Part shown: piece by piece, positions 8,046 to 15,693 of the stretch
How the letters are laid out: the number at the start of each line of letters is the position of its first letter
Position numbering within the stretch: position 1 is the first letter of the stretch
Assembly (NCBI RefSeq): GCF_031157375.1
Contig: NZ_JAVIFV010000001.1
Location: 930,001-994,000 of the forward strand
Reading direction: 5' to 3'
From: Sphingosinicella sp. LHD-64
Lineage (GTDB): Bacteria > Pseudomonadota > Alphaproteobacteria > Sphingomonadales > Sphingomonadaceae
Length of the DNA: 64,000 bases
Notes under the pieces: model-generated
The model's input: the letters and a program-made list of their open reading frames with translations, nothing else
The model's database searches: none
What the model was told of the DNA's origin: nothing
Program-made: the position numbers and the translations under genes

Positions 8046-8966
8046 TCAGACCTCCAGATCGCTCAGCCGGATCGGAAAGGATCGCGAGCAGAATTCGCAA
8101 TCGACCCTGATGACGCCTTCCGTGTCGATCATCTCGGCGCGCTCTTCGGGCGCGAAACGGGAAATGACGCTTCGGATATGCTCCGCGCTGCACCGGCAGC
8201 CGCGGACGAGCGGCTGGGCGGCGAGCACGCGCACCTCCTCCTCGTCGTGGAACAGCCGCCAGAGCAGGGTCTCGAGCGACAGCGCCCTGTCGGTGAGTTC
8301 GCCCTCGCGGACCGTCTCGGCGAGAATGCGGACATGGTCCCATTCCGGATGGTCGAGCCGGGTGTGCAGCCGCTCGCGTCCCTCCTCACCCTCGGGGAGA
8401 TGCTGGAGGAGGATACCGCCCGCGACATGGCCGGTATCGTCGACCGCGAGCCGGACGAGGCTCGGAATCTGCTCGGACTGGCTGAAGAAATGCTGCGCTG
8501 CCTCGGCGAGGCTTTCGCCCTCCAGCGGCACGATGCCCTGGTAGCGTTCGTTCGACACTGCCTGGTCGAACGTGACGGCGAGATAGCCCTTGCCGAACAG
8601 GTCGACGAGCGAGGGCAGCACCGCGGTCTCCGCAAGGCGCTCCGCGTCGAAGCGGACATAGCCGCGCAGCTCGCCATTCCTGTAGTCGGCGACGAGCAGG
8701 TCGATGATCCCCGCCTCCGTCTGGGCCTGGAGCGTGAGCTGCCCGCCCGCGTCCTTCAGCATCGCGCCGAGGAGCGCGGTCAGGGTCAGCGCCTCCGAAA
8801 GGATGCGGGCGATCGGCGCCGGATAGGCATGCGCCGACAGCACCTCGTCGAGCACGGGCCCGAGACGCACGAGGCGGCCGCGCGCGTGCCTGCCGGGCAG
8901 CGCGAAGCCGATCGCGACATCGACATTTGCAGCCGACGCCGCGTGGGAAACGGGTTCAGAAGCCAT
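8046..8966 (-). CDS. hslO: Redox-regulated chaperone Hsp33
   Basis: Hsp33 is a cytosolic holdase activated when oxidants remove its zinc and form disulfides. The 306-residue protein has the redox switch at its C-terminus: C257 and C259 in GCRCSAEH, then C290 and C293 in DCEFC, i.e. CXC-X30-CXXC, slightly longer in spacing than the E. coli protein. The N-terminal domain shows the usual KGYLAVTFD and HFFSQSEQIPS motifs. It follows argD by 52 bases on the same strand and is probably cotranscribed with it. Confidence 0.95.
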   Translation of the reverse strand: MASEPVSHAASAANVDVAIGFALPGRHARGRLVRLGPVLDEVLSAHAYPAPIARILSEALTLTALLGAMLKDAGGQLTLQAQTEAGIIDLLVADYRNGELRGYVRFDAERLAETAVLPSLVDLFGKGYLAVTFDQAVSNERYQGIVPLEGESLAEAAQHFFSQSEQIPSLVRLAVDDTGHVAGGILLQHLPEGEEGRERLHTRLDHPEWDHVRILAETVREGELTDRALSLETLLWRLFHDEEEVRVLAAQPLVRGCRCSAEHIRSVISRFAPEERAEMIDTEGVIRVDCEFCSRSFPIRLSDLEV

Positions 8967-9018
8967 GAAGCCGATGTGGCGACGAACCGGCCGGGTTCAA
9001 TAGGCGCGGCCAGGCAGG

Positions 9019-10206
9019 TCAGGCGGCGGCCGGCACCTCGTATTGCCGCGCCGCCTCGGAAAGCTTCTCGACGAACTCGGCGACATGCGCGTCCTCGATC
9101 ACCAGCGGCGGCAGCACGCGCAGGACATTGTCGCCCGCGGCGACGGTGAGCAGCCCGTGCTCGCGCAGGTGGGTGACGAAGGCGCGGCTGTCGCTCTTCA
9201 TCTTGATGCCGAGGATGAGGCCCATGCCCCGCACGCCCTCGAACAGATGGTCGTGATTGGGGATCATCTGCTCGAGCGCGCCGCGCAGGCGCTCGCCCAT
9301 TCGGGTGACGTGGGCGAGGAAGTCGTCATTGGCGACGACGTCGAGCACCGCCTGGCCGGCAGCGCAGGCAAGCGGGTTGCCGCCATAGGTCGAGCCGTGG
9401 GTGCCGACGACCATCCCGGCCGCCGCCTTCTCGGTGGCGAGGCAGGCGCCCATCGGGAAGCCGCCGCCGATGCCCTTGGCCACCGCCATGATGTCCGGGG
9501 TGATGCCGTAATGCTCGTGCGCGAACATCTTGCCGGTGCGCGCGAACCCGCATTGGACCTCGTCGAGGACGAGCATCAGGTCGTTCTCATCCGCGAGCTG
9601 GCGCAGACCCTTCATGAACTCCGGGCTGGCCGGGCGGATGCCGCCTTCGCCCTGAATCGGCTCGATCAGGAAGCCGGCGGTGTGCGGGCCCATCGCGGCC
9701 TTCACCGCATCGAGATCGTCGAACGGGACGACCGTGAAGCCCGGCAGCAGCGGCGCGAAGCCGTCGCGCAGCTTCTCCTGGTTGGTCGCGCTGATCGTGC
9801 CCAGCGTACGACCGTGAAAGGCGTTGGCGAAGGTGACCAGCTCGTGCTTCTCGGGACGACCGTGATGATGGTGGTAGCGGCGCGCGGTCTTGATCGCACA
9901 CTCGACCGCCTCGGCACCCGAATTGGTCAGGAACACCGTGTCGGCGAAGGTGAGGTCGACGAGGCGCTGAGCATAGGCCTCGCCCTGTGGGCTGCCGTAG
10001 AGATTGGAGACGTGGATCAGCGTCGCCGCCTGGTCCTGGATCGCCCCGGTGAGGACCGGATGGCCGTGGCCCAGGAGGTTGACCGCGATGCCGCTGGCGA
10101 AGTCGAGATACTTCTCGCCCTGCTCGCCATAGAGGTAGACCCCTTCGCCTCGCACCGGCCGCACCGGCGAGCGCGGATAGACAGGCATGAGCGGGGTGAT
10201 GGTCAT
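9019..10206 (-). CDS. argD: Acetylornithine aminotransferase
   Basis: A 395-residue class III aminotransferase. The PLP-binding lysine is K244 in MAVAKGIGGGFPMGA, the conserved aspartate that contacts the pyridine nitrogen is in LVLDEVQCGFARTG (D215), and NSGAEAVECAIK binds phosphate. It catalyses the 2-oxoglutarate-dependent step to N-acetylornithine in arginine synthesis and may also serve in lysine synthesis. The next gene in the same direction is hslO; an argF gene, often placed between these two in relatives, is not present here. Confidence 0.92.
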   Translation of the reverse strand: MTITPLMPVYPRSPVRPVRGEGVYLYGEQGEKYLDFASGIAVNLLGHGHPVLTGAIQDQAATLIHVSNLYGSPQGEAYAQRLVDLTFADTVFLTNSGAEAVECAIKTARRYHHHHGRPEKHELVTFANAFHGRTLGTISATNQEKLRDGFAPLLPGFTVVPFDDLDAVKAAMGPHTAGFLIEPIQGEGGIRPASPEFMKGLRQLADENDLMLVLDEVQCGFARTGKMFAHEHYGITPDIMAVAKGIGGGFPMGACLATEKAAAGMVVGTHGSTYGGNPLACAAGQAVLDVVANDDFLAHVTRMGERLRGALEQMIPNHDHLFEGVRGMGLILGIKMKSDSRAFVTHLREHGLLTVAAGDNVLRVLPPLVIEDAHVAEFVEKLSEAARQYEVPAAA

Positions 10207-10234
10207 TTCTGAAAATCCTCTAGCGGGCCAAGGG

Positions 10235-10266
10235 AAAAAGGCGGCCCGCGCAAACAGGCCGCCTTT
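10235..10266 (-). terminator. Rho-independent terminator (minus strand)
   Basis: On the minus strand the stem AAAGGCGGCC/GGCCGCCTTT (10 bp, 10-base loop) is followed by a run of five T residues (plus-strand A at 10235-10239). It ends the transcript of the small secreted-protein gene at 10330-10689 before argD begins. Confidence 0.85.
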
Positions 10267-10329
10267 CGCTCCCCGCTATAGGGATTTTGAGGGCGCCGCG
10301 TCAACGAACGCGGGGCCCCTTGTCAGCGT

Positions 10330-10689
10330 TTAGCCCCGCCAGCGGTCCCAGTCGCGGCGTTCGTAGCGCAGGCGCGCATGGACGGTATTCACGCGGCTCT
10401 GCAGATCGCGCACCTCGCGCCGGTCGAGCCCGTTGCGCGAATAGCGGGCATAGAGCCGGCGGATGTCGTTCGCCTCGCGGCGCAGGCCGAACGCCTCGCG
10501 GCGCGAGATCGTGCGGCGCTGCTCGGCGCGAGTGATCCGGCGATCGAGCTGGTTGATGTCCTGCTGGATCTGGCGATTGGCGCCGGGGTGCAGACGCCAT
10601 GCCGGCTGGGCGACGGCCGGCGACGCGACGATGGCAGTCGAGCCGATCGTGGCGGTGGCCAGCGCGATGGAAACAAGAACCTTACGCAT
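10330..10689 (-). CDS. Small secreted coiled-coil protein
   Basis: A 119-residue protein with a signal peptide (residues 1-27, cleavage after AVAQ). The mature chain is highly charged and arginine-rich, with heptad-like helices around residues 40-110 (INQLDRRITRAEQRR, LRREANDIRRLYARY). No enzymatic motif is seen. Proteins of this build are common small periplasmic proteins in sphingomonads, role unknown. It is monocistronic and has its own terminator. Confidence 0.75.
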   Translation of the reverse strand: MRKVLVSIALATATIGSTAIVASPAVAQPAWRLHPGANRQIQQDINQLDRRITRAEQRRTISRREAFGLRREANDIRRLYARYSRNGLDRREVRDLQSRVNTVHARLRYERRDWDRWRG

Positions 10690-10883
10690 GGATACTCCTC
10701 CTTCAAAACTGACGCGCTTCTACCCCGCGGGCGCTGCCCGCCGGCTGAATGCCGCCGACAGAGTCCGTTCATAAATGTCGCAATTTGTATGAACGAACCC
10801 GTCCCGCTCCACCTCGGGACGAATCGGTCGCACCCGGCCGCGGGCCTGTGCTAGAGTCGGACCGAACCCAGGGGGACGCTGGA

Positions 10884-11120
10884 ATGTCGACTGATCCGCG
10901 GACCGTCCATGTCAGCACGTCAGTCACGCCTGCGCTTGGCGAACCACAATTCGTGCTTGAGCACGGCGACAAGCTCTATCTGACACTCGCTGTTCTCGAA
11001 TATGATCCCGAGGACACCGAGGCGCAGCCACCGAGCGAGATGCTCGGCAGTGGAGAGCCCGTCCGGTCGAGATCGTCAGTATGCCCAGCTTTCCGGCGGA
11101 TCACGAAATGCTGTCGATAG
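10884..11120 (+). CDS. Small protein beside the YcaO-TfuA cluster (possible truncated precursor paralog)
   Basis: A 78-residue protein beginning MSTDPRTVHV, with GGGGGA seven bases before the ATG and a -10-like TGCTAGAGT at 10849-10857. Residues 18-56 closely match the next gene: EPQFVLEHGDKLYLTLAVLEYDP here, EPQFLIEKDGKLYLTLAVLEYDP there, and both continue to MLGSG. After GSGEP the two diverge. The remaining 18 residues are Arg/Cys-rich with poorer codon use, while another frame keeps good codon use for about 50 more codons, so a frameshift truncation is possible. No known domain. It is the first gene of the accessory locus. Confidence 0.55.
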   Translation: MSTDPRTVHVSTSVTPALGEPQFVLEHGDKLYLTLAVLEYDPEDTEAQPPSEMLGSGEPVRSRSSVCPAFRRITKCCR

Positions 11121-11202
11121 CGAAAGGCTATCGGCCGGCACACGTCCATGCTACTACTCCATTCTTCCGTTCTTCTATCATTCAATTTTTCGGGGAGGTA
11201 AG

Positions 11203-11562
11203 ATGATGGCAGGAAGAGTCGTCAATGTCGGGACGGGAGCCGCGGCCAGGGCGGCGCTGGCGGAGCCGCAATTCCTGATCGAGAAGGACGGGAAGCTTTA
11301 TCTGACGCTCGCCGTGCTCGAATACGATCCCAATCACCCGGACATCACTCAGCAGCAGCAGGCCTCGGTCACGCAGCTGCAAACCATGCTCGGCAGCGGC
11401 GGACTGCGGGCCACATTGTTGGAGGAGCCCCTCTCCGCCAGCCCGACGCAGGACGTGGCGCTGCAACAACCCCAGCAGGCCGGCATGGCGCTGCGGATGG
11501 TGGGAGGTCCGCCGCTTGGACTGCAGTTTGCCCAAACGGATCCGCCGCCGAACACATTGTGA
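11203..11562 (+). CDS. Small protein with precursor-like C-terminus, RiPP locus
   Basis: A 119-residue protein (ATG at 11203 or 11206, GGGGAGG upstream). The N-terminal half is paralogous to the preceding gene through KLYLTLAVLEYDP. The middle is Gln-rich. The C-terminus is LQFAQTDPPPNTL, and FAQTDPPPNT aligns residue by residue with the FANTEPPSxT unit repeated six times in the next gene (N to Q, E to D, S to P). I infer a related precursor with one degenerate core, or a helper protein that shares an ancestor. No signal peptide is evident and the family is not one I recognise. Confidence 0.65.
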   Translation: MMAGRVVNVGTGAAARAALAEPQFLIEKDGKLYLTLAVLEYDPNHPDITQQQQASVTQLQTMLGSGGLRATLLEEPLSASPTQDVALQQPQQAGMALRMVGGPPLGLQFAQTDPPPNTL

Positions 11563-11678
11563 GTAAAAGTGTGCTATGAAGCGAGTCGCTGCCACAGCCG
11601 ATGAAATTCCATGGGCGGCAACAGAGACTATTCATTGATAAATGTCATCTGTGGATTTGTATCGGTGAGGAGAGAAGG

Positions 11679-11933
11679 ATGAGCGCACCCGATCCAAACG
11701 AACTAATGGATGCAGCGGAGATATTAGATGGCGGCGCAGCATCCATATCCTTCGCCAACACGGAACCTCCTTCAGTAACGTTTGCTAACACTGAGCCGCC
11801 GTCGGCGACGTTTGCGAATACCGAGCCACCATCAGCGGCGTTCGCGAATACTGAACCGCCATCAATGACGTTTGCTAACACCGAATCGCCGTCCGCGACA
11901 TTTGCCAATACAGAACCACCGCTCTTCAGCTGA
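11679..11933 (+). CDS. Candidate RiPP precursor peptide with six tandem core repeats
   Basis: An 84-residue peptide. Residues 1-24 form a leader-like segment with an acidic amphipathic stretch (NELMDAAEILDGGAAS). Residues 25-84 are six direct copies of a ten-residue unit, consensus FANTEPPSxT, where only position 9 varies freely (V, A, A, M, A) and the last copy ends PPLFS. GAGAGAAGG precedes the ATG. The gene is followed immediately, with overlap, by a YcaO gene and then tfuA, the enzyme pair known to install backbone thioamides. A leader followed by multiple cores fits a modular precursor such as that of the thiovarsolins. It could instead be a repetitive structural peptide, but the neighbours argue otherwise. 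Confidence 0.75.
   Translation: MSAPDPNELMDAAEILDGGAASISFANTEPPSVTFANTEPPSATFANTEPPSAAFANTEPPSMTFANTESPSATFANTEPPLFS
11751..11930 (+). repeat. Six tandem 30-bp coding repeats
   Basis: Six consecutive 30-base units encode FANTEPPSxT. The units differ at many third codon positions (Ala GCC/GCT/GCG, Asn AAC/AAT, Thr ACG/ACT/ACC/ACA, Pro CCT/CCG/CCA) while the amino acids stay constant, so the array is kept at the protein level and is not a recent slippage product. Confidence 0.9.
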
Positions 11934-13065
11934 TAGCGACACGCGGCACTCTGATTTTGGGCCGGCGGCCTTCGCGGACTCGGCCTTCTTCGAGCATGTG
12001 CTGGCCGCATCCGAAAAATGCGGTGTGACGCGACTTGCCGATATCACCGGCCTTGACCGGTTGTCTTTGCCTGTCTGGCAGGCGGTGCGCCCAGCCGGAC
12101 GCGCGCTCAGCGTGCATCAGGGCAAAGGCGCATCGCCAATAGCCGCGAAGATCGGCGCTCTTTGCGAAGCTATCGAAAGCCATTGCGCCGAAAATGCCCA
12201 AGCCGATGGCCCGGTCAGTCGCTTCGACGAATTGCCCGCGTCGCAAACTGCTGCGGAAATCGGAGATTTCTGCAGCAGTCGCGATGTCGTCCTTCCGGAT
12301 GAAGCGGCGATCCAATGGTGCAGAACAACCGACGCGATAACTGGCAACGCTCTCTATATCCCTCAAGCGGTGGTCTCTTTGGACTACACGAAGGGCCTGC
12401 CGAGCCCATTCGATCGCTCCAGCTCGGGACTGGGGGCCGGTCCGACCCATAGCGCTGCTCTCCAAACCTCTGTCCTGGAGCTCATCGAGCGCGACGCGGT
12501 CGGAGCGTGGCAAAGATCGGCGACGGCAATGCCAGTTTGCGACGCTATAGACTTGTCGACAGTACCCTTCGATTGGTTTCAGGCGTGGAGAGACCGTTTT
12601 CGGTCCTTCAACGTCGCCTTGGACTGTTATCCCGTGCCGTCCTTTACCAGCGTGCCGGTCTTTTGCTGCGCCATTGGAGCGCAGGAAGAATTCGGGCCGC
12701 AATATCGCCGGTTCCATGGCACGTCGGCCCATCCGGACGCGGAAGTCGCGCTTTTCAAGGCACTTGCCGAGGCAATTCAGTCCCGCCTCACCCTGATCGC
12801 CGGAGTGCGGGATGACATATTGCCGTCCTACTATTCAGCCCGAGAGGAGAAGCCGGCGGGGGCCGGAAGGCGCATCCGATTACAGCCATGGCGTGAATTT
12901 ACAGTCTCGCATTCGAGCTGGGAGGCCATCGTGGAGGAGCTGGCGATGCATGGCTACAGGCAAATCGCCGTGAAGATGCTCAGCGAGGGTTTGGAGGGGA
13001 TCGTCGTGACCAAGGCTTTCGTGCCCGGCCTCGGCTCGCTAACCCGAAGCCGCCGAGCGGCCTGA
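11902..13065 (+). CDS. YcaO-domain cyclodehydratase/thioamidation protein
   Basis: YcaO enzymes phosphorylate a peptide backbone amide with ATP so that a nucleophile can replace the oxygen. The three nucleotide-binding blocks are visible: CEAIESHCAE, VLELIERDAVGAW, and EAIQSRLTLIAGVRDDI. The usual opening GVTRLADITGLDRL and the HQGKG motif are present. No ATG exists near the front: TTG at 11902, TTG at 11872 or GTG at 11998 are possible. I favour 11902, which gives 387 residues and the normal distance to GVTRLADITGLD but overlaps the precursor gene by 32 bases in another frame without a Shine-Dalgarno. The next gene, tfuA, overlaps the stop by one base. Confidence 0.9.
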   Translation: MPIQNHRSSADSDTRHSDFGPAAFADSAFFEHVLAASEKCGVTRLADITGLDRLSLPVWQAVRPAGRALSVHQGKGASPIAAKIGALCEAIESHCAENAQADGPVSRFDELPASQTAAEIGDFCSSRDVVLPDEAAIQWCRTTDAITGNALYIPQAVVSLDYTKGLPSPFDRSSSGLGAGPTHSAALQTSVLELIERDAVGAWQRSATAMPVCDAIDLSTVPFDWFQAWRDRFRSFNVALDCYPVPSFTSVPVFCCAIGAQEEFGPQYRRFHGTSAHPDAEVALFKALAEAIQSRLTLIAGVRDDILPSYYSAREEKPAGAGRRIRLQPWREFTVSHSSWEAIVEELAMHGYRQIAVKMLSEGLEGIVVTKAFVPGLGSLTRSRRAA

Positions 13066-13889
13066 TGACGGTCGTCGCCTTTGCTGGCCCTTCCCTGCCA
13101 CCGGAGGACCGCGCCGGCGTCTATGGCGTCGAATGGTGTCCGCCGGCGGAAGCGGGTGACTTGCTGCGCCTCGATGCCGGTCCGGAGCTGACCGTCTGCC
13201 TGATCGACGGCTATTTCGACCATCGCCCGGCGGTGCGGCACAAAGAGATTCTTTTGCTCTTATCGGAGGGTGTCCGGATTCTCGGGGCAAGCAGCATCGG
13301 CGCGCTGCGCGCAGCGGAAATGGCGGCGTTGGGCATGATCGGCGTCGGCTCGATCTATCGAGCTTATGCCAGCGGTCGCATCGTTGGCGATGATGAGGTC
13401 GCTCTCATTCATGGTCCCGCCGACGCGGGATGGCGCCCGGTTTCCATTCCGCTGGTGGACGTTCGGGCGACCCTTTGCCGAGCCCTTCGCGACCGAATGC
13501 TTTTGCTGGAGGATGCCCGGTCATTGCTGATCGCCGCTGGAGAGATCCATTATATCGAGCGTTGCTGGGAGGGCCTCATTGCCGCGTCCGGCATTCCAAC
13601 TGTTGTACAGGCGCGCCTTCGGGCATGGTTGCGCGACGGGCAAATGTCGCAAAAGCGGCTCGACGCGCAAGCCTGCATCGCCGCGGCATTGGATAACTCA
13701 GCTATCCCTCCGATCCGCCCGCCGCTGGTGAGGACGGCCTTTCTCGAGGCGCTGGCACAAGAATGCGGGATTGCTCCGCCGTGGCTTCCTTCAGAACCCG
13801 TTTCAACAGCCCGAGCACCCACTCACGGCGGGCCTCCTGCTGGAAGGGATGGAAGCGAAGCACCCAGTCGAGAAGCTGTTCCTCACTGA
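13065..13889 (+). CDS. tfuA: TfuA-like protein, YcaO partner
   Basis: TfuA proteins assist YcaO enzymes in peptide thioamidation, probably by helping deliver sulfide. The 274-residue protein opens VVAFAGPSL and has the family core VCLIDGYFDHRPAVRHKEIL, then GVRILGASSIGALRAAEM, then MIGVGSIYRAYASG, all hallmark TfuA blocks. Its ATG overlaps the ycaO stop (TGATG), so the two are coupled. The last about 60 residues overlap the convergent regulator gene by 188 bases. The tail after about residue 245 is low-complexity and may be a recent extension. No transporter, protease or other tailoring gene is adjacent. Confidence 0.88.
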   Translation: MTVVAFAGPSLPPEDRAGVYGVEWCPPAEAGDLLRLDAGPELTVCLIDGYFDHRPAVRHKEILLLLSEGVRILGASSIGALRAAEMAALGMIGVGSIYRAYASGRIVGDDEVALIHGPADAGWRPVSIPLVDVRATLCRALRDRMLLLEDARSLLIAAGEIHYIERCWEGLIAASGIPTVVQARLRAWLRDGQMSQKRLDAQACIAAALDNSAIPPIRPPLVRTAFLEALAQECGIAPPWLPSEPVSTARAPTHGGPPAGRDGSEAPSREAVPH

Positions 13890-15345
13890 GTTCTCCCGAG
13901 CCGCACCAACGCGCCGCCACGGCACTACGCCAGGCCCGAGCGCGCTCGGGCGCATCGGCTGCGCCAACACCAGCCGCAGCGAGGAGCGCATAGAGATCGC
14001 TGGAGATGGTTCGCTGCGCTACCAGCGCCAGCCGTGCCGCGGCCGTAGCGAACTCCTGGTGCAGGAGATAAAGGAGACCCTCTTCCTCACGCGGCCCTTC
14101 GGTGGCGAACAGCGTCAGGCTTCGGCAGCGGCTCAACAGCTCGGCCGCGCGATCCAGCTCATCAAGAAACATCAGGCCGGTCGCCACCTCGACCAGCCGA
14201 ATCTGGCTGTAGGGATTGATGCGGAATGCTTCATCGAAATGCTGGAGCGCTGGCGCCGCTTCGCCTGCCCATAAATGGCACCAGCCTTTCACCGTATGGA
14301 GGTGCGATTCCGTGGGGTCTATTGCGATCGCCTTGTGCGCCAGTTCATAGGCTCGGCGACGCTCGCTCTCCCCCGTCGCGCCGAGACCGGTGAAGCAAAA
14401 GTCGGTATTGTACAAACGGATCAGCGGTGGATAGGCCTGAACGAGATCGGGATGGATCGCTATCAGCCGCTCCCACGCCGACGCCAGGTCGCGCGCCTCC
14501 TCGAGGGTATTGAGGCGGAGCATTCTTAGCCGCGCAGTGAAATAGTGATCGTAAGCGTCGTCGGGCTGAAGGGGCAGATTGCGCAGTACGTCGTCGTAGA
14601 GGCGGGGCAGAGCGGCACCGGCTACGCTGCGGGTCAGCTCCTCTGCGCCGCGCGACAAGCTTTGCTGTTCGAGCAGTATCTGATCGGCCCAGATGATCGC
14701 CCCGGTCGGCAGGCGCGATATGCGGGTGAAGGCCTGGATGCCCTCGCCATGGCGGAGCAGCCGGACGGACAGCCGATAGTCCCTCTCGCCGGAGCCGCCG
14801 TCCACGCCCGGCGCCATATCCATGTCGGAGACCAGGCGGATGTCCCGGAACCGCGAAAGCGCGATCAGCACCTCCTCCTGCAGCACCGCGCCGAGATGGG
14901 GATCCGTCTCGGCGATGGCGGTATCGTCGAAGGCCGGCACGTAGAGCAACGGGGCCCGCCCCAGACGCTGGGCCTCGGCGGTCCTGACGATCCGCGGAGG
15001 CGCCTGGGCAGACTGCCGCGTCACCTCCGGAAGCAGGCGGTAACCGCGGCCGTACACGCTTTCGATATAATGCGGCTTGCTCGACGGGTCGTCGAGCGCC
15101 CGGCGCAGCTCCTTGATGACCGAGGTCAGGGCGGACTCGGTCACGATCGTCCCATCCCAGACCGACGCGAACAGCGCGTCCTTGGTGAGCAGCTGGCCGT
15201 CCTGCTCGGCGAGCATCAGCAGCAGGCGAAACGCCTTGCGGCCGAGCTTGACCGGCCCGTTCGGCCCGACGAGCCGTTCGTCGGTGCGGACGATGGTGAA
15301 ATCGCCGAAACTGAGGTCGCATTCGCGATCGAACTCTGCCGACAT
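13702..15345 (-). CDS. Winged-helix DNA-binding protein with TPR-like C-terminal region
   Basis: A 547-residue regulator. Residues 10-105 form an OmpR/CadC-type winged helix (VKLGRKAFRLLLMLAEQDGQ, SALTSVIKELRRAL, YIESVYGRGYRL). No receiver domain and no membrane segment follow. The long remainder is helical with tetratricopeptide-like units around residues 330-500 (AYELAHKAIAIDPTESHLH, ALQHFDEAFRINPYSQ). The start at 15345 has GGAGG eight bases upstream. It is convergent with tfuA and overlaps it by 188 bases. It could regulate the RiPP locus or be unrelated; no target sites were identified. Confidence 0.8.
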   Translation of the reverse strand: MSAEFDRECDLSFGDFTIVRTDERLVGPNGPVKLGRKAFRLLLMLAEQDGQLLTKDALFASVWDGTIVTESALTSVIKELRRALDDPSSKPHYIESVYGRGYRLLPEVTRQSAQAPPRIVRTAEAQRLGRAPLLYVPAFDDTAIAETDPHLGAVLQEEVLIALSRFRDIRLVSDMDMAPGVDGGSGERDYRLSVRLLRHGEGIQAFTRISRLPTGAIIWADQILLEQQSLSRGAEELTRSVAGAALPRLYDDVLRNLPLQPDDAYDHYFTARLRMLRLNTLEEARDLASAWERLIAIHPDLVQAYPPLIRLYNTDFCFTGLGATGESERRRAYELAHKAIAIDPTESHLHTVKGWCHLWAGEAAPALQHFDEAFRINPYSQIRLVEVATGLMFLDELDRAAELLSRCRSLTLFATEGPREEEGLLYLLHQEFATAAARLALVAQRTISSDLYALLAAAGVGAADAPERARAWRSAVAARWCGSGELSEEQLLDWVLRFHPFQQEARREWVLGLLKRVLKEATAEQSRILVPAPRERPSSPAAGGSEG

Positions 15346-15504
15346 GAACCGGGCCTCCGACGACGCGACACCGGCTCCTATCATATTTGGGTGCGACGGA
15401 GGTGCAAGAATGGTGGGGCCTGGCGGGAATCTGGAAAGAATCTGGGAGGTTGTTTTCCAGCCCCCCCTCAGGATCGCCGCCTCTCCCACGGCTATCCAGC
15501 CGTC

Positions 15505-15693
15505 ATGGACCGCCGTAGCTTCGACCATGTCGCCAAGCCGATCGCACTCGCCCTGCTGCTGGGCGTGATCCTGATTCTGCACCCAGGGAGGCTGTTTTGC
15601 ATTCACCCTTCGCCCGTACTTACCGCTGCGCCGTCGCCGCCGGCGCCGCCAGCCGCTGCCAAGTTCTCGCGCGTTCAGGTGGCCCGGCCGTGA
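15505..15693 (+). CDS. Short single-span membrane peptide
   Basis: A possible 62-residue peptide with one hydrophobic segment (IALALLLGVILIL) and a Pro/Ala-rich tail. No clear Shine-Dalgarno precedes the ATG. It gains support because its TGA overlaps a GTG (GTGA, 15690-15693) that is a plausible start of the following acetyltransferase, and because GC-rich codon use is maintained. The function is unknown and the gene may not be real. Confidence 0.35.
   Translation: MDRRSFDHVAKPIALALLLGVILILHPGRLFCIHPSPVLTAAPSPPAPPAAAKFSRVQVARP

Noticed and set aside
11002-11202. N-terminal extension of the second small RiPP-locus protein back to 11002
   Set aside because: The extension is Ser/Arg-rich without motif, and GGGGAGG precedes the ATG at 11203-11206.
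11751-11930. Repeat array as a CRISPR or minisatellite
   Set aside because: Units are contiguous without spacers, are in frame in a gene with a good start, and vary only at synonymous positions; a coding function explains them better.
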